Assembly (NCBI GenBank): GCA_947473475.1
Contig: CANJBZ010000003.1
Coordinates: 62,001-126,000 of the forward strand
DNA length: 64,000 nt
Reading direction: 5' to 3'
DNA from: Alphaproteobacteria bacterium
Lineage (GTDB): Bacteria > Pseudomonadota > Alphaproteobacteria > Micropepsales > Micropepsaceae
A model generated the notes under the pieces. That model did no database searches. It saw only the letters and a list, made by a program, of their open reading frames with translations, and was not told where the DNA came from. A program made the position numbers and the translations under genes. Shown here piece by piece: positions 46,770-57,181 of the stretch (the stretch's first letter is position 1; each line of letters starts with the position of its first letter).

Positions 46770-47755
46770 TAGATGATCACCTTCGTCATGATGCCGGCGG
46801 GGAAGATTTCTTCCGGCTTGAACTGACGGTGCGCGATGCCCTGCTGATGGGTGTAGAGCGCCATCTGCTCCCACGTCGGGCGGTTTTCCTCGATGCCATA
46901 GGGGAAGAGATCGCCGAAGCGGTCGCGCATCTTGCGGGCATAGGTGGTCAGCCACGGGATCGGATAGCGCGAAACGGCCGGATCGAGAATCCGCTCAAGC
47001 GAGCGCTTACGCGATTCCTGGAAAGCGTTGAACAGATTGCGCGGCACCCAGGGAAATTCGTCCACGATGGATTTCTTCATCGCGATGATGTGCATGATCG
47101 GCCACACTTTGGTGCGCTCGTAATATTCCTCCTCCATCTCCAGGAAGTCCGGGAACAGGCGCACGATGTCCGGGTGCCCTTCCAGGAAGCAGGTCGGCGG
47201 ACGCGCGATGATGGCGCAGTCGATTTCGCCGGCGGCCAGAAGTTCGCTCAACGACTTGTCGGAAACCCGCGTGAGCTTCAGGCCTTCGGGAAGGTTCAAC
47301 TCCACCTTTTCCTCGCGGCCCGGCGAATTGGCGCCGGCTTGATACCAATGCACGTCGGTGAGCTTCACGCCCATTTCATTGTGCAGCCAGCCGCGCATAT
47401 AGACGGCGGCGGAATGCGCCCATTCCGGCGAGCCGATTTTCTTGCCCTTCAGGTCCGCGGCCGTTTTGATGCCGCTCTTCTTGTTCACATAGAAGGACGA
47501 GAAGCGGAACAGGCGCGAGCAGATGACGGGCAGGCCGATGATGTCGCTGTCCACGCGCGTCACCTGCGTCGAGAATTTCGCGAATGAAAGTTCGGAGACA
47601 TCGAATTCGCGGTTCGCGGTGAAGCGGGCAAAGCATTCGTGATGGCCGAGATTGAGCCAGTTGTGATCAATGCCTTCCGCCTTGACCAATCCCATACGGA
47701 AATCGCGGAAATGATCGTAGTCGGTGGTGGCAATGGAAAGTTTCAGTTGCGACAT
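46769..47755 (-). CDS. Binding-protein-fold 4,5-dihydroxyphthalate decarboxylase (PhtD)-like protein, copy 2
   Basis: A 328-aa cytosolic SBP-fold protein without a signal peptide. It carries FDVSELSFAKFSTQVTR (family hinge), KTAADLKGKKIGSPEWAHS, WYQAGANSPGREEKVEL and DCAIIARPPTCFLEG. The closest named members are 4,5-dihydroxyphthalate decarboxylases, which would yield protocatechuate. Copy 1 lies at 33678-34622. Downstream of an RraA-type aldolase and a PDR-type reductase on the same strand. Confidence 0.78.
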   Translation of the reverse strand: MSQLKLSIATTDYDHFRDFRMGLVKAEGIDHNWLNLGHHECFARFTANREFDVSELSFAKFSTQVTRVDSDIIGLPVICSRLFRFSSFYVNKKSGIKTAADLKGKKIGSPEWAHSAAVYMRGWLHNEMGVKLTDVHWYQAGANSPGREEKVELNLPEGLKLTRVSDKSLSELLAAGEIDCAIIARPPTCFLEGHPDIVRLFPDFLEMEEEYYERTKVWPIMHIIAMKKSIVDEFPWVPRNLFNAFQESRKRSLERILDPAVSRYPIPWLTTYARKMRDRFGDLFPYGIEENRPTWEQMALYTHQQGIAHRQFKPEEIFPAGIMTKVII

Positions 47756-47792
47756 GTCTCCCCCCTCTAAGGTTCGTTGGATGTAGAATTGG

Positions 47793-48455
47793 TCAGCGCT
47801 TTAGCATGTGTTCGTAATTTCCGGCCATCACTTCGCTGATGCGCTCGCCGGCGCGCAAGCGATCGGCCATGGCGCTTTCTTTAGCGGCAATCATCTCGGC
47901 CTTTTCGAGCACGCGGGCGATGTCGGCAGCGGCAATGAAAATGACGGCACTGCGGTCTGCGATCACGTAATCGCCGGGTGTGACGGTCACCGTTTCAAAC
48001 AGTACCGGCACATTCGTGCCCAGTTCGACAACCCGGCCGCGTCCGGTTTTGGACGTCAGTTTGCGCGTGAAAATCGGAAAATTCAGAGCGCGCGCTTCGT
48101 CAATGTCGCGCACGGGGCCATCGCAAACGACCCCGGCAATATCGCGAAGCTGAGCGCCAAGGCTGAGCAGCCCGCCCCAACTGCCGCAATCGATGCCGGT
48201 ACGCTGCTCGACCACGATGACGTTATCCGCACCAGCTGCTTCGATGGCTGCCGTGCCGAGATGGCGCGGCGGACCCGGCGGCGGCTCGCCGACACCCAGC
48301 TTCATTGTCACGGCGCGGCCGGCAATCCGTCCCTCACCGGAGGTTTGCGGGACGCCGCTGACCACGCCGGTGAGTCCAAGACTGTCGAGCGCATCCGAAA
48401 CCGCACAGGCATCGACGCGGCGAAGGCGGACGACGTAGTCGTGGGAATTATCCAA
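47793..48455 (-). CDS. RraA-like / 4-hydroxy-4-methyl-2-oxoglutarate aldolase-type protein
   Basis: A 220-aa RraA-fold protein. The catalytic motif GVVCDGPVRDIDEA (Arg-Asp) matches HMG/CHA aldolase, the last enzyme of the protocatechuate 4,5-cleavage pathway, rather than the RNase E inhibitor RraA. GSWGGLLSLGAQ and GTNVPVLF follow the family. Fits the LigB-type dioxygenase of the neighbouring operon. Same strand as the PhtD-like gene. Confidence 0.82.
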   Translation of the reverse strand: MDNSHDYVVRLRRVDACAVSDALDSLGLTGVVSGVPQTSGEGRIAGRAVTMKLGVGEPPPGPPRHLGTAAIEAAGADNVIVVEQRTGIDCGSWGGLLSLGAQLRDIAGVVCDGPVRDIDEARALNFPIFTRKLTSKTGRGRVVELGTNVPVLFETVTVTPGDYVIADRSAVIFIAAADIARVLEKAEMIAAKESAMADRLRAGERISEVMAGNYEHMLKR

Positions 48456-48459
48456 TCCT

Positions 48460-48480
48460 ACCCTCCCTCAAGGGGAGGGT
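48460..48480. repeat. Short palindromic repeat (ACCCTCCC-TCAAG-GGGAGGGT)
   Basis: Perfect 8-bp stem. Same stem as 32762-32782 with the loop inverted. Confidence 0.75.
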
Positions 48481-48509
48481 GGGGACGATGGCGAAGCGGA
48501 ACGGGCTCA

Positions 48510-49478
48510 TCAAATATCCAGAACCAGGCGGGGCGATTTGGAGCCGGAGCAGCAGATCATCATGGTGGCGCTTTCCTTGCGCTCCTGCTCGGTCAGGATG
48601 GTGTCGCGATGATCGGGCTGGCCGGAAATCACGCGCGTTTCGCAGGCGCCGCAGACGCCCTCTTCGCAGGAATGCGGCACCTGAATGCCCGCCTCGCGCA
48701 CGCATTGCAGGATGGATTTTCCCGTGGGAACGGTCAGCTCGCGCTTCGAGCGCGCCAGTTCGACGACAAACCCGCCTTCCTGAGCCGCCGCGAATTTCGG
48801 CGTGAAATATTCGACATGCACTTGCTCGGGTTTCCAGTGCGCGGTCGCCGCCTCAAACGCGGCCAGCATCGGCGCGGGACCGCAGCAATACAGATGCGCA
48901 TTCTTCGGCAGTTTCTCGACAATGCCGGCGATGTTGAGGAAGCGCCCGGCTTCTTCGTCGTCGAAATGGAAATGCACTTGGCTGTAGCGTGACAATACGT
49001 CGAGGAAGGCGGCATCCATCCGCGAGCGGCAGGAATAATACAATTCCCAGCTCCGCCCCTTTTCGATCAGCCTCTGGATCATGCAGTAGATCGGGGTGAT
49101 GCCGATGCCGCCGGCAACCAGGACGACATGGTCCGCATTTTCCGTCAGCGGAAAATTGTTGCGCGGCGGGACGATCTTCAAGCTGGACCCGACGCGAAGC
49201 TGATCGTGCATGAACAGCGAGCCGCCGCGGCTGTTGGCGTCGCGCTTCACGCCCACCGTGTACTCGGTGAGTTCGGACCCGGCTTGAACCAGGGAATATT
49301 GCCGCTCGATCCCGTTCGGCAGGATCACGCCGATGTGCGAGCCAGGCTCGCCTGCGGGAAGGGCCCCGCGGTCCGCGCGGGCGAAGGTGTAAAGATTGGT
49401 GTCGCGCGCCGCCATCCGGATGCAGGTAAGCAGCAGATCCAGCGTGCCGGCATCGGAGGGGGGGATGTTTTCGGTCAA
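48510..49478 (-). CDS. PDR/VanB-family oxidoreductase (FMN, NAD(P)H, [2Fe-2S])
   Basis: A 322-aa phthalate-dioxygenase-reductase-type flavoprotein. The FMN-binding RQYSL motif, the NAD-binding VLVAGGIGITPIYCM, CCGPAPMLAAF, and a C-terminal [2Fe-2S] ferredoxin with CEEGVCGACET (C-x4-C-x2-C) and the last cysteine in MMICCSGSK are all present. It would pass electrons from NADH to a Rieske-type oxygenase, but no oxygenase gene is found in this window. Confidence 0.9.
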   Translation of the reverse strand: MTENIPPSDAGTLDLLLTCIRMAARDTNLYTFARADRGALPAGEPGSHIGVILPNGIERQYSLVQAGSELTEYTVGVKRDANSRGGSLFMHDQLRVGSSLKIVPPRNNFPLTENADHVVLVAGGIGITPIYCMIQRLIEKGRSWELYYSCRSRMDAAFLDVLSRYSQVHFHFDDEEAGRFLNIAGIVEKLPKNAHLYCCGPAPMLAAFEAATAHWKPEQVHVEYFTPKFAAAQEGGFVVELARSKRELTVPTGKSILQCVREAGIQVPHSCEEGVCGACETRVISGQPDHRDTILTEQERKESATMMICCSGSKSPRLVLDI

Positions 49479-49528
49479 GAAGGTCGTCCTGGAGCGATAG
49501 GTGTAGGCTTGTTCTGCCGCGCGCGCCC

Positions 49529-49548
49529 GCCGGGTTCAAGTCCCGGGC
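49529..49548. repeat. Small hairpin GCCGGGTTCAAGTCCCGGGC
   Basis: CCGGG and CCCGG pair across a TTCAAGT loop. It resembles a tRNA T-arm but no other tRNA part is present. Related to the CCGGG-CTTGA-CCCGG core of the 20149 repeat. Confidence 0.5.
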
Positions 49549-49614
49549 ATGCACTGCTTGACGCGAAAGCGTTACCGCCGCATAGACGGACCACGCCAAT
49601 TGGTTAAGTGAAAG

Positions 49615-51027
49615 TTGGAAGCAGTCAGTCCCGAACAGCCCAAATTCGTCTCCCGGATCGTTCCGTTGGTCGTCGCCGGGGCGTTTTTCATGGACGGGCT
49701 GGATTCGTCGATCATTTCCACCTCGCTGCCCCAGATGGCGAACAGCTTCGGCGTTTCGCCGCCGCAGATGAGCGCGGCGATTACCTCCTACCTCATCAGC
49801 CTCGCCATCTTTATCCCGATCAGCGGCTGGATTGCCGACCGCTTCGGCGCCCGGCAGGTGTTCTGCGCGGCCATCGTCTTTTTCACACTGGGATCGGTGT
49901 TGTGCGGGTTGTCCAACACGCTTTCCGCACTGGTTTTGAGCCGGATCGTCCAGGGTTTTGGCGGGGCGATGATGACGCCGGTCGGAAGGCTGATCCTGAC
50001 GCGGACCTTCCCCAAGGATCAGCTCATGAAGGCCATGGGCTATTACATGCTGCCGGGGATGATCGGTCCGACCATGGGACCGCTGGTGGGCGGCTTCATC
50101 ACCACCAATTTCACCTGGCACTGGAATTTCTTCATTAACGTGCCGATTGGGGCGCTGGGCATAATTCTGGGGCTGCGTTACATCCCCGAAATCCGGCTGG
50201 CCCAATCCACCAAGTTCGATCTGCCGGGCTTCCTGATCGTGGCCTGCGGCATGGGCACGGCGCAGTTTGCCATCGAAAATCTGGGGCGGCACACGCTCGA
50301 CAATTCCATCGAGGCAGGCCTCATCGGCCTCGCGGTCGCCATTCTGGTGGCCTATGGCATCTATGCCCGGACACGCCCCAATCCCGTGCTGGAGCTGAAG
50401 ATGTTCCAGAGCCGGACATTTTCGGTGGCGGTGCTCGCGGGTAGCGTCATCCGCGCCGGAATCGCGACTATTCCGTTTCTGATGCCTCTGCTGCTGCAGG
50501 TCGGTTTCGGCCTGAACCCGTTCCAGTCCGGGCTGATTACCTTCCTCAACACGGCGGGCGCCATGAGCATGCGGGCTTGGGTCCGCCATCTGGTGCGGCG
50601 ATTCGGCTTCCGTGCGGTGTTCGTCAGCGGGGTTTTCCTGCTCTCCGGCCTGATGGCGGGATTTGCGCTGTTTGAGCCCTCTACCCCGCGGGTGTTGATA
50701 GCCGCTTACCTCTTCTGCTTCGGCGTTCTGCGCTCGGCGCAGATGATCGGCATGAGCGCCTTGGCCTATTCCGATGTCAGGGACGAGGATATGTCCAAGG
50801 CGACCAGCATTTTCGCGCTGGCGCAGCGGCTATCCCAAAGCCTGGGGGTCGGAATCAGCGCAACGCTGCTCACGCTTCTGTCCGGAGACGGCCCCATCGC
50901 GCTCGTCGATTTCAAAATCGTGTTCGTGGCAATCGCTTTGCTAATGGCCTCGTCAGCGATAGGGTTCCGCCGCCTGAAGCCCGAAGATGGCTGGCAGGTC
51001 TCGGGATATAAAAGCGCAGCCGGCTAA
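49615..51027 (+). CDS. MFS transporter, DHA2/EmrB family
   Basis: A 470-aa integral membrane protein with about 14 TM helices. TM1 is FMDGLDSSIISTSLPQMANSF, then GWIADRFGARQVF (motif A) and VQGFGGAMMTPVGRLILTR (motif C). Upstream in frame there is a stop a few codons before, so the start at 49615 is a TTG with only a weak GTGAAAG site. It is divergent from the PDR gene. Probably exports aromatic acids or toxic by-products. Confidence 0.85.
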   Translation: MEAVSPEQPKFVSRIVPLVVAGAFFMDGLDSSIISTSLPQMANSFGVSPPQMSAAITSYLISLAIFIPISGWIADRFGARQVFCAAIVFFTLGSVLCGLSNTLSALVLSRIVQGFGGAMMTPVGRLILTRTFPKDQLMKAMGYYMLPGMIGPTMGPLVGGFITTNFTWHWNFFINVPIGALGIILGLRYIPEIRLAQSTKFDLPGFLIVACGMGTAQFAIENLGRHTLDNSIEAGLIGLAVAILVAYGIYARTRPNPVLELKMFQSRTFSVAVLAGSVIRAGIATIPFLMPLLLQVGFGLNPFQSGLITFLNTAGAMSMRAWVRHLVRRFGFRAVFVSGVFLLSGLMAGFALFEPSTPRVLIAAYLFCFGVLRSAQMIGMSALAYSDVRDEDMSKATSIFALAQRLSQSLGVGISATLLTLLSGDGPIALVDFKIVFVAIALLMASSAIGFRRLKPEDGWQVSGYKSAAG

Positions 51028-51050
51028 GAACGGCTGCCGGGGGAGAGCCG

Positions 51051-52292
51051 ATGTCCACGATAGCCGAAGTGTCAGCCGTGGCAGCGAAGCCCAAGGCGGC
51101 GCTGGCCTTCTCTTGGCTGGCGGTGGTGCTTTGCGCTGCGACCATGTTCGTCGAAGGCTATGACGCGCAACTGATGGGCTATGTCGTGCCCGGCATCGCG
51201 CGCGACTGGGGCGTCGCACCGCCTTCGCTGACGCCTGCTATCGCCTCGGGCTTGGTCGGCATGGCGCTGGGCGCCTTCTTCATCGCGCCGCTGGCCGATT
51301 CCTATGGGCGGCGGAAGCTGGTGCTTTATTCGGTGATCGTCTTTGCCATTCTCACGGTGGCAACCGCGTATGCGACGACGCTTCCGGTTCTGGTGATTCT
51401 GCGCTTCCTAACCGGGGTTGGCCTCGGTGGAGCGATGCCGAACGCCATAGCGATCACTGCCGAATTCAGCCCGGCGAGATGGCGCGCCTGGATTGTCGCG
51501 GTGATGTTCTGCTTCTACTCGCTTGGGGCCGGCTTCGGTGGCTTGATCGCCGCCTGGCTGGTGCCGATGTACACCTGGAAAGCCGTGCTTATTTTCTGCG
51601 GCGGGATGGCGTTGATCCTGTGGCCGATTCTCGTGTTTGCGATGCCGGAATCCTATGTCCCCGACGGCCAGCCCAAACCCAAGCTGCCGGTCCGCCGGCT
51701 GTTCGAGAACGGACGCGGACGCGTCACGATTTTTCTTTGGATCATCTTCTTCGCAAATCTGATGGAGATTTTCTTCCTGACCAGCTGGCTGCCGCTGACT
51801 TTGTCGCAGCAAGGTCTGACGGAGGCCAATTCGGCTTACGCCACCTCGCTGGTGCAATTTGCCGGCGTGGGTGCGGCGCTGTTCATGGGATTGCTGGTTG
51901 ACCGTTTCGGTCCGCAGCGGGTGCTGCCGCCCGCATTTGTGTTGACCGCGCTTTGCGTCGCGGGAATTGGCCTCGCAGGTTCGGCCGTACCGTTAACCAT
52001 GCTGATGGCTGCCGGCATCGGAATTGGCACGGTCGGCGCTCAGAACTGCAACAATGGCGTAGCAGCGAAGCTGTATCCCACATCTATCCGCGCGACCGGT
52101 GTTGGCTGGGCGCTGGCAGTCGGCCGGATCGGCTCGATTCTTGGCCCGGTTATCGGCGCAATTTTGCTGTCCACGATGGTGGATATACGCACCATTTTTC
52201 TGGTTGCGGCCGTTCCGCCGCTTGTCGCGGCTGGTGCGTATATCGCCATGGGGCGCACGCCTGCGCTGGAGCCCGCCGCGAACGAAGTTTAA
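51051..52292 (+). CDS. MFS aromatic acid:H+ symporter (AAHS) family transporter
   Basis: A 413-aa 12-TM carrier. The AAHS signature is FVEGYDAQLMGYVVPGIARDWG (as short segments) and ADSYGRRKLVLYS, with GLGGAMPNAIAITAEFSP. The nearest characterised members are PcaK (4-hydroxybenzoate/protocatechuate) and BenK. It fits uptake of substrates for the pca operon. 23 bases after the preceding MFS gene; GGGGGAGAG precedes the start. Confidence 0.9.
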   Translation: MSTIAEVSAVAAKPKAALAFSWLAVVLCAATMFVEGYDAQLMGYVVPGIARDWGVAPPSLTPAIASGLVGMALGAFFIAPLADSYGRRKLVLYSVIVFAILTVATAYATTLPVLVILRFLTGVGLGGAMPNAIAITAEFSPARWRAWIVAVMFCFYSLGAGFGGLIAAWLVPMYTWKAVLIFCGGMALILWPILVFAMPESYVPDGQPKPKLPVRRLFENGRGRVTIFLWIIFFANLMEIFFLTSWLPLTLSQQGLTEANSAYATSLVQFAGVGAALFMGLLVDRFGPQRVLPPAFVLTALCVAGIGLAGSAVPLTMLMAAGIGIGTVGAQNCNNGVAAKLYPTSIRATGVGWALAVGRIGSILGPVIGAILLSTMVDIRTIFLVAAVPPLVAAGAYIAMGRTPALEPAANEV

Positions 52293-52418
52293 GCAGTCTG
52301 CTGCTTATTTCGGCGCTTGCTTCCTGAGCAAAGTTGTTGCATTGCGGAACGTTGACGGGCCTGCTACTCGCGAGAGTAGGATGGCTGTTTGCGGCCTTCG
52401 GGCAATTAGGATTTAGCG

Positions 52419-55400
52419 ATGAGTTTGCCGCCGAAACAGGGTCTTTACGACCCGCGGAATGAGCATGACGCCTGCGGCGTCGGGTTTGTGGTCAACATCA
52501 AGGGCCGCAAGTCGAATACGCTCATCGGCGACGCGCTCCAGATCCTGTTGAATCTGGATCACCGTGGCGCCGTCGGCGCCGATCCGCTGGTCGGCGACGG
52601 TGTAGGCTGCCTTATCCAGACGCCCGACAAACTCCTGCGCGATTGGGCCGGCAAGAACGGGATCAATTTGCCGGAGCCGGGCCATTACGCGGTGGCGATG
52701 TGCTTCCTGCCGCAGGATGCGAAGGCGCGCGATTTTGCCGTCCGCCGCTTTGGCCACTTCGTTAAGGTCGAAGGCCAGTCGTTGCTAGGCTGGCGCGACG
52801 TGCCGACCGATATCGAGGGCCTCGGCAAAACAGTCCTTGAGCAGATGCCGGTCATCCGGCAGGCGATCGTCGCACGCGGCGCGCAGATCAAGGATCAGGA
52901 TGCGTTTGAGCGCAAGCTGCTTGCCATCCGCAAGCAGACGCAGAATCCCCTGGCGGAGCTTGCCAAGAAGCACAAGCTGCCGGGCTTGACGCAGTTTTAT
53001 ATTCCGTCCTTCTCGACGCGGACCGTCGTCTACAAAGGCTTGCTGCTCGCCGGACAGCTTGGAAGCTTCTACTGCGACTTGGTTGACCCGCTGACGGAAT
53101 CGGCGCTGGCGCTCGTCCACCAGAGGTTCTCGACGAACACGTTCCCGTCGTGGCGGTTGGCCCACCCGTACCGCTACATCGCGCACAATGGCGAAATCAA
53201 CACGGTGCGCGGCAACGTCAATTGGATGAATGCGCGCCGCCGCACGATGGAATCGGACCTGCTGGGTCCCGATCTCGACAAGATGTGGCCGCTGATCCCG
53301 CACGGGCAATCCGATACGGCCTGCGTGGACAACGCGCTGGAGATGCTGGTGATGGGCGGCTATCCGCTGGCCCATGCGATGATGATGCTCATCCCGGAAG
53401 CCTGGGCGGGCAATCCGCTGATGGATTCCAAGCGCAAGGCTTTCTACGAATATCACGCCGCGCTGATGGAGCCGTGGGACGGACCGGCCGACATCGCGTT
53501 TACCGATGGACGGCAGATTGGCGCGACGCTCGACCGCAACGGTCTGCGCCCCGCGCGCTTCATCGTCACCGACGACGATCACGTCATCATGGCGTCGGAA
53601 TGCGGCGTGCTGCCAATTCCCGAAGAAAAGATCATCCGCAAGTGGCGGCTGCAACCCGGCAAGATGCTGCTCATCGACACCGAGGAAGGCCGCATCATCG
53701 AGGATGAGGAAATCAAGCGTAAGCTTGCCGAAGCCGAGCCGTATGAAGAGTGGCTGAAGAACACGCAGTTCAAGCTGCATGAAGTGCCTGAGCTGCCGGA
53801 AGCGCCGATCGTTGCCGGAACGAACCAGCCTTCGGCGTTGCTCGACCGCCAGCAGGCGTTTGGCTACACGCAGGAAGATCTCCAATTTTTCCTGGAGCCG
53901 ATGGCGCGCGACGCCGACGATCCGATCGGCTCCATGGGCGCGGACAAGCCGATTGCAGTGCTCTCCAGGCGCCCGCAGCTTCTGTACAATTACTTCCACC
54001 AGAATTTCGCGCAGGTGACGAATCCGCCGCTGGATGCTATCCGCGAAGAGCTGGTGACCTCGCTTGTCTCCATCATCGGGCCGCGGCCGAACCTGTTCGG
54101 GCGCGATGCGGGAAGCCACAAGCGGCTCGAAGTGCAGCAGCCCGTGCTGACCAACGTGGATCTGGAGAAAATCCGCTCCATTTCCGAACTTCTCGACGGC
54201 GCGTTCCGTACCGCCACGATCGATTGCACGTGGCCGGCGGAAGAAGGTGCAGCCGGTTTGGAGAAAGCCGTCGAACGCATCTGCCGCGAGGCGACCGATG
54301 CGGTGCTGTTCGACAACAACATTCTCATTCTGTCGGACCGCGCAGTTTCGGCCGATCGTATTCCGATACCGGCGCTGCTTTCGACGGCGGCTGTGCATCA
54401 CCATTTGATCCGGCAGGGTCTGCGCATGCAGACCGGCCTTGTGGTGGAAACCGGCGAAGCGCGCGAGGTGCATCATTTCTGCGCGTTGGCCGGTTATGGC
54501 GCCGAAGCGATCAATCCGTATCTCGCGTTCGAAACGCTGGAGCAGCTGCGCACGCAAATGGGGCTGCCCGCGAAGCCCTATGAGATGCAGAAGAACTACA
54601 TAAAGGCGGTGGACAAGGGACTGCTGAAGGTGATGTCCAAGATGGGCATCTCCACCTACCAGTCCTATTGTGGCGCGCAGATTTTCGATGCGGTCGGTTT
54701 GGCCTCGGAGTTCGTCGACAAATATTTCACCGGCACGGCGACGCCCATTGAAGGCGTTGGCCTCAAGGAAGTCGCCGAGGAATGCGTGCGGCGGCACCGC
54801 GATGCGTACAGCAACGCGCTGATCTATCGCAGCATGCTGGATGTCGGCGGCGATTATCAATTCCGTATCCGGGGCGAGGATCACGCCTGGACGCCGGAAA
54901 CGGTGTCCAAATTGCAGCACGCAGTGCGCGGCAATCTGCCGTCCGAATACAAGGCGTTTTCGGACAACATCAACGAGCAGAGCGAGCGGCTGCTGACTAT
55001 TCGCGGCCTGATGCAGTTCAAATGGGCGGACCAGCCGATCCCGTTGGACGAGGTTGAGCCCGCATCTGAAATCGTGAAACGCTTCGCCACGGGCGCGATG
55101 AGCTTCGGCTCGATTTCGCGCGAGGCGCACACCACGCTGGCCGTTGCCATGAACCGCATCGGCGGCCGTTCCAACACGGGTGAAGGCGGCGAAGAATCCG
55201 ACCGCTTCAAGCCGATGCCGAACGGCGATTCCATGCGTTCGGCGATTAAGCAGGTGGCGTCGGGCCGTTTTGGCGTAACCATCGAATATCTCGTCAATGC
55301 CGACGATCTGCAGATCAAGATTGCGCAAGGCGCCAAGCCCGGCGAAGGCGGACAATTGCCCGGCGACAAGGTCAGCAAGGACATCGCCAAGGTGCGGCAT

Positions 55401-57050
55401 TCGACGCCGGGCGTGGGCCTCATCTCACCGCCGCCACATCACGACATTTATTCCATCGAGGATCTGGCGCAGCTTATCCACGATCTAAAGAACGCCAATC
55501 CGCGTGCGCGCATTTCAGTGAAGCTGGTGTCCGAAGTGGGCGTCGGTACGGTTGCCGCCGGCGTTTCCAAGGCGCGGTCGGATCATGTGACGATTTCCGG
55601 CTTTGAGGGTGGCACGGGGGCATCGCCCCTGACCTCACTGACGCATGCCGGATCGCCATGGGAAATTGGCTTGGCCGAAACGCAGCAGACGCTGGTGCTG
55701 AATGGCTTGCGCGGACGCATCGCGGTTCAGGTCGATGGCGGTTTGCGGACAGGCCGGGACGTTGCTATCGGCGCGCTTCTGGGCGCGGATGAGTTCGGCT
55801 TTGCCACCGCGCCGCTGATCGCGCTGGGTTGCATCATGATGCGCAAATGCCATCTGAACACCTGCCCCGTGGGCGTGGCGACGCAAGACCCGTTGCTGCG
55901 CAAAAAGTTTACCGGCACGCCGGAGGCAGCGATCAACTACTTCTTCTTCGTGGCCGAGGAAGTGCGCGAGATCATGGCGAAGCTCGGCTTCCGCACGTTC
56001 CAGGAAATGATCGGCCGGGTGGATCGCATCGATCCGCAGCGCGCCATCTCGCATTGGAAGACTGGCGGAATCGATCTGTCCAAGGTGCTGTACCAGATGC
56101 CGGCAAAGCCGGGCGTCGCCGTGTACAATTCCGAACGGCAGAACCACGGTCTCGAGAAGGCGCTGGACCACCAGCTGATCGCCGAAGCGAAGGCCGCGCT
56201 GGAGAACGGTACGCCGGTGCGTATCGAGAAGACGATTCGCAACGTCAACCGCACGGTCGGCGCAATGCTGTCGGGTGAAATTGCCAAACGCTACGGTCAT
56301 GCCGGTCTGCCGGACGATACGGTTGCGGTAAGGCTCACGGGCACGGCGGGACAAAGCTTCGGCGCGTTCCTGTCGCGCGGCGTCAGCCTGGAGCTGGTTG
56401 GCGATGCCAACGACTATGTCGGCAAGGGCCTGTCCGGCGGCCGTGTGGTTGTGCGTCAGCCCAAGGAAGCCCGCCGCGATCCGACGGAAAACATCATCAT
56501 CGGCAACACCGTCCTATATGGCGCGATTGCTGGCGAGGCTTATTTCGAAGGTGTCGCGGGCGAGCGTTTTGCCGTCCGCAATTCCGGCGCGGTGACCGTG
56601 GTGGAAGGCACCGGCGATCACGCGTGCGAATACATGACGGGCGGTGTCGTTGCGGTGCTGGGCGAAACGGGGCGCAATTTCGCCGCCGGCATGTCCGGCG
56701 GTATTGCCTATGTCTACGACCCCAAGGGCCGCTTCCGCGATCTGTGCAATCTGTCGATGGTGAAGCTGGAAACAGTGGCCCCGGCGGAAGGTGGCGCGGA
56801 CGATCCGCAGCGTCCGCGGCAACGCTCGCTGTCGGCGTTCGATTCCGGGATGGGCGACATGCTGCGCTTCGACGCAGAACGGCTGCTGATCCTGGTGGAG
56901 CGGCATTTGCTGTATACCGGCAGCGCGCGGGCGAGGTTCATCCTCGAAAACTGGGATGAGGCGCTGAAGCATTTCGTCAAAGTTATGCCGAACGATTTCC
57001 GCCGCGCTTTGCAGGACCTTTCCGCCGAAAAGCGCGACGCGGCGGAATAA
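52419..57050 (+). CDS. gltB: Glutamate synthase large subunit
   Basis: A 1543-aa glutamate synthase alpha subunit that makes glutamate from glutamine and 2-oxoglutarate. The class II glutamine amidotransferase domain begins with Cys19 ([12 protein letters not shown]), exposed after removal of a short propeptide. The FMN-binding barrel domain has [20 protein letters not shown] and [10 protein letters not shown]. The [3Fe-4S] cluster motif is [15 protein letters not shown]. The C-terminal beta-helix (GXXG) domain is [14 protein letters not shown] and onward. Followed by gltD after a repeat. Confidence 0.97.
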   Translation: MSLPPKQGLYDPRNEHDACGVGFVVNIKGRKSNTLIGDALQILLNLDHRGAVGADPLVGDGVGCLIQTPDKLLRDWAGKNGINLPEPGHYAVAMCFLPQDAKARDFAVRRFGHFVKVEGQSLLGWRDVPTDIEGLGKTVLEQMPVIRQAIVARGAQIKDQDAFERKLLAIRKQTQNPLAELAKKHKLPGLTQFYIPSFSTRTVVYKGLLLAGQLGSFYCDLVDPLTESALALVHQRFSTNTFPSWRLAHPYRYIAHNGEINTVRGNVNWMNARRRTMESDLLGPDLDKMWPLIPHGQSDTACVDNALEMLVMGGYPLAHAMMMLIPEAWAGNPLMDSKRKAFYEYHAALMEPWDGPADIAFTDGRQIGATLDRNGLRPARFIVTDDDHVIMASECGVLPIPEEKIIRKWRLQPGKMLLIDTEEGRIIEDEEIKRKLAEAEPYEEWLKNTQFKLHEVPELPEAPIVAGTNQPSALLDRQQAFGYTQEDLQFFLEPMARDADDPIGSMGADKPIAVLSRRPQLLYNYFHQNFAQVTNPPLDAIREELVTSLVSIIGPRPNLFGRDAGSHKRLEVQQPVLTNVDLEKIRSISELLDGAFRTATIDCTWPAEEGAAGLEKAVERICREATDAVLFDNNILILSDRAVSADRIPIPALLSTAAVHHHLIRQGLRMQTGLVVETGEAREVHHFCALAGYGAEAINPYLAFETLEQLRTQMGLPAKPYEMQKNYIKAVDKGLLKVMSKMGISTYQSYCGAQIFDAVGLASEFVDKYFTGTATPIEGVGLKEVAEECVRRHRDAYSNALIYRSMLDVGGDYQFRIRGEDHAWTPETVSKLQHAVRGNLPSEYKAFSDNINEQSERLLTIRGLMQFKWADQPIPLDEVEPASEIVKRFATGAMSFGSISREAHTTLAVAMNRIGGRSNTGEGGEESDRFKPMPNGDSMRSAIKQVASGRFGVTIEYLVNADDLQIKIAQGAKPGEGGQLPGDKVSKDIAKVRHSTPGVGLISPPPHHDIYSIEDLAQLIHDLKNANPRARISVKLVSEVGVGTVAAGVSKARSDHVTISGFEGGTGASPLTSLTHAGSPWEIGLAETQQTLVLNGLRGRIAVQVDGGLRTGRDVAIGALLGADEFGFATAPLIALGCIMMRKCHLNTCPVGVATQDPLLRKKFTGTPEAAINYFFFVAEEVREIMAKLGFRTFQEMIGRVDRIDPQRAISHWKTGGIDLSKVLYQMPAKPGVAVYNSERQNHGLEKALDHQLIAEAKAALENGTPVRIEKTIRNVNRTVGAMLSGEIAKRYGHAGLPDDTVAVRLTGTAGQSFGAFLSRGVSLELVGDANDYVGKGLSGGRVVVRQPKEARRDPTENIIIGNTVLYGAIAGEAYFEGVAGERFAVRNSGAVTVVEGTGDHACEYMTGGVVAVLGETGRNFAAGMSGGIAYVYDPKGRFRDLCNLSMVKLETVAPAEGGADDPQRPRQRSLSAFDSGMGDMLRFDAERLLILVERHLLYTGSARARFILENWDEALKHFVKVMPNDFRRALQDLSAEKRDAAE

Positions 57051-57062
57051 TAAGGCGGCCGG

Positions 57063-57153
57063 CATGCGTGCGCCCTTCGAGGCTCCGCGCGCGTCATGCC
57101 GAGGTGCGAATGAAGTGAGACTCGAAGCGCGCGGAGCACCTCAGGGTGACGGG
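57063..57153. repeat. Palindromic repeat of the GCACCTCAGGGTGACGGG family
   Basis: Within the 131-bp gltB-gltD spacer, CTTCGAGGCTCCGCGCGC has an inverted counterpart GCGCGCGGAGCACCTCAG, and the element is related to 29832-29890. Confidence 0.6.
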
Positions 57154-57181
57154 CGATTTTGTTGACTGATCGAGGGTAATA

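Noticed and set aside
49529-49548. tRNA-like T-arm (GGGTTCAAGTCCC)
   Set aside because: No acceptor stem, anticodon arm or D-arm is present nearby; the sequence fits the GC-rich palindromic repeat family.
48853-50589. 578-aa minus-strand ORF overlapping the PDR reductase and MFS genes
   Set aside because: Spans two real genes in other frames; the product is low-complexity, rich in R, D, H and Q.
52785-55400. 871-aa ORF antisense to gltB
   Set aside because: High-GC shadow of gltB, which carries clear catalytic and iron-sulfur motifs; composition of the antisense product is not protein-like.
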